From assembly GCF_910592395.1 (NCBI RefSeq), contig NC_088311.1, positions 12,962,501 to 13,026,500 on the forward strand: a stretch of 64,000 nucleotides of DNA. The letters are read 5' to 3'. Positions 63,223 to 64,000 of the stretch are shown one piece after another. The DNA is from Lineus longissimus (Eukaryota > Nemertea > Pilidiophora > Heteronemertea > Lineidae). The position numbers and the translations under genes were made by a program. Under the pieces are notes generated by a model. The model made no database searches. It was not told where the DNA came from and worked only from the letters and a program-made list of their open reading frames with translations. Position 1 is the stretch's first letter; each line of letters begins with the position of its first letter.

Positions 63223-64000
63223 AATTGATTCCGCTGATATGATTGGTCCTGCATTTTAGAGGACGAGGTCAAGGTGAAACTATTAACCCTTAAACCCCAA
63301 CCTTGCGGTAGGCTCGGGAACCAAGCTGTACAGGCGCTGCCCGCTGGAACACGAGGCCGCTTGTCAATCCCGTTTGACATTGTCAGATCTGACTATACGT
63401 GTATAGTGTTGGCATGAAGACTGTGGAAGATGTAAGTAACACGATGATTGTCAGATTTGATACGTTTTGAATCATAAAAATGCAGTTGGTAGCATCTTTG
63501 TAGAGTGGCCTAGTATCAGTGAAGAAAACGGTACGTGGAGACCCACTGCCGATGTTATGTATAGCTAGCTATCGCGCGCAGTAGCTGACGTGTATGTGAT
63601 ATTGTGCAGGTGGCTTAGGCTTAGAGTCATGACAGTACATGTAAATGCAGTACGCCTTGGCACGTTTTCTGTAGCTATTAAATTCGATTTTTTTAAAATG
63701 TTCATTTGATTCAAATGCGGTCGATTCCGTTACATATTTTATTCGATTTTGCCACATATTCATTTTATGTTACCTAAACATTCATTCAATTTTGCAGTAT
63801 AGGCCTATATTTGTCGCGTCGCGGGATTCTGATAGTAGTATCATGTAAGTTCGAAATAAAAGGGGTTGGTTAGGGGAGACCGGGGCTAGTTCGCCCCATT
63901 TGCTACATAAATGCTTATATGTCACCCAATATAGAATAAAAATGTCTCAAACTACCTCTGTATGATAGCTGTGGTTCTTGGCTATAAACAAAACCCTATA
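63223..64000. other. No supported gene
   Basis: No exon, RNA gene or element recognised. The stretch 63290-63360 is GC-richer. Confidence 0.4.

Overview
This is a 64 kb piece of an animal nuclear genome. Genes have spliceosomal introns with clean GT/AG junctions, two host-type genes (an SLC30A7-like zinc transporter exon and a KMT5A-like SET gene) are metazoan, and more than half of the window is transposable elements. Frequent TAGGCCTA-type words, tRNA-derived SINEs, a Mag-type Gypsy element, a Polinton and a Helentron-type Helitron suggest a marine invertebrate (echinoderm, hemichordate, cephalochordate or lophotrochozoan). The species cannot be fixed by reading alone.

Layout. 0-5 kb: one SLC30A7-like exon and a three-exon SET-domain gene with a frameshift. 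5.2-7.5 kb: repeats of about 300 bp units carrying CTCF-like and nuclear-receptor-like motifs. 7.5-12.9 kb: a decayed Rep-helicase-endonuclease Helitron, broken by stops and by a 1.1 kb repeat element. 14.1-16.5 kb: an OB-fold (RPA-like) three-exon gene. 16.5-20 kb: foldbacks and another terminal-hairpin element. 20.1-25.2 kb: a complete Gypsy retrotransposon with apparently identical LTRs, a 5-bp target duplication and an open gag-pol. 25.7-28.4 kb: three foldback/MITE elements. 29.2-48.8 kb: a Polinton (Maverick) with A32-type packaging ATPase, broken integrase, protein-primed DNA polymerase B and several small zinc-binding or membrane proteins. Three other elements are nested in it: a 1.58 kb element with tandem 342-bp units and hammerhead-ribozyme-like motifs, the 1.16 kb repeat element, and a full-length LINE with two open ORFs. 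49-51.2 kb: a minus-strand PC4-like gene cassette split by a 0.94 kb terminal-inverted-repeat element. 54.5-60.9 kb: a ten-exon HECT E3 ligase-like gene with one frameshift and one nonsense codon, beginning at the edge of a SINE. 61.4-61.6 kb: the last exon of a minus-strand gene. 62.6-63.2 kb: a 21-22 bp minisatellite with higher-order structure.

How it fits together. The window is a nested transposon landscape that can be ordered in time: host genes and the Polinton/Helitron are oldest, then terminal-hairpin elements, the hammerhead element and the LINE inserted, and the Gypsy insertion is recent by its LTRs. About 11 kb of coding sequence in Gypsy, LINE and polymerase B is free of frameshifts, so the frameshifts in the other genes are probably real decay rather than sequencing error. 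The best candidates for undescribed biology are the hammerhead/tandem-unit element, the terminal-hairpin family with co-varying ends and AATGA target sites, the Polinton start-codon motif (TAAAT at or just before ATG, including a palindromic divergent start), and the CTCF plus nuclear-receptor motif cargo of the 300-bp repeat.
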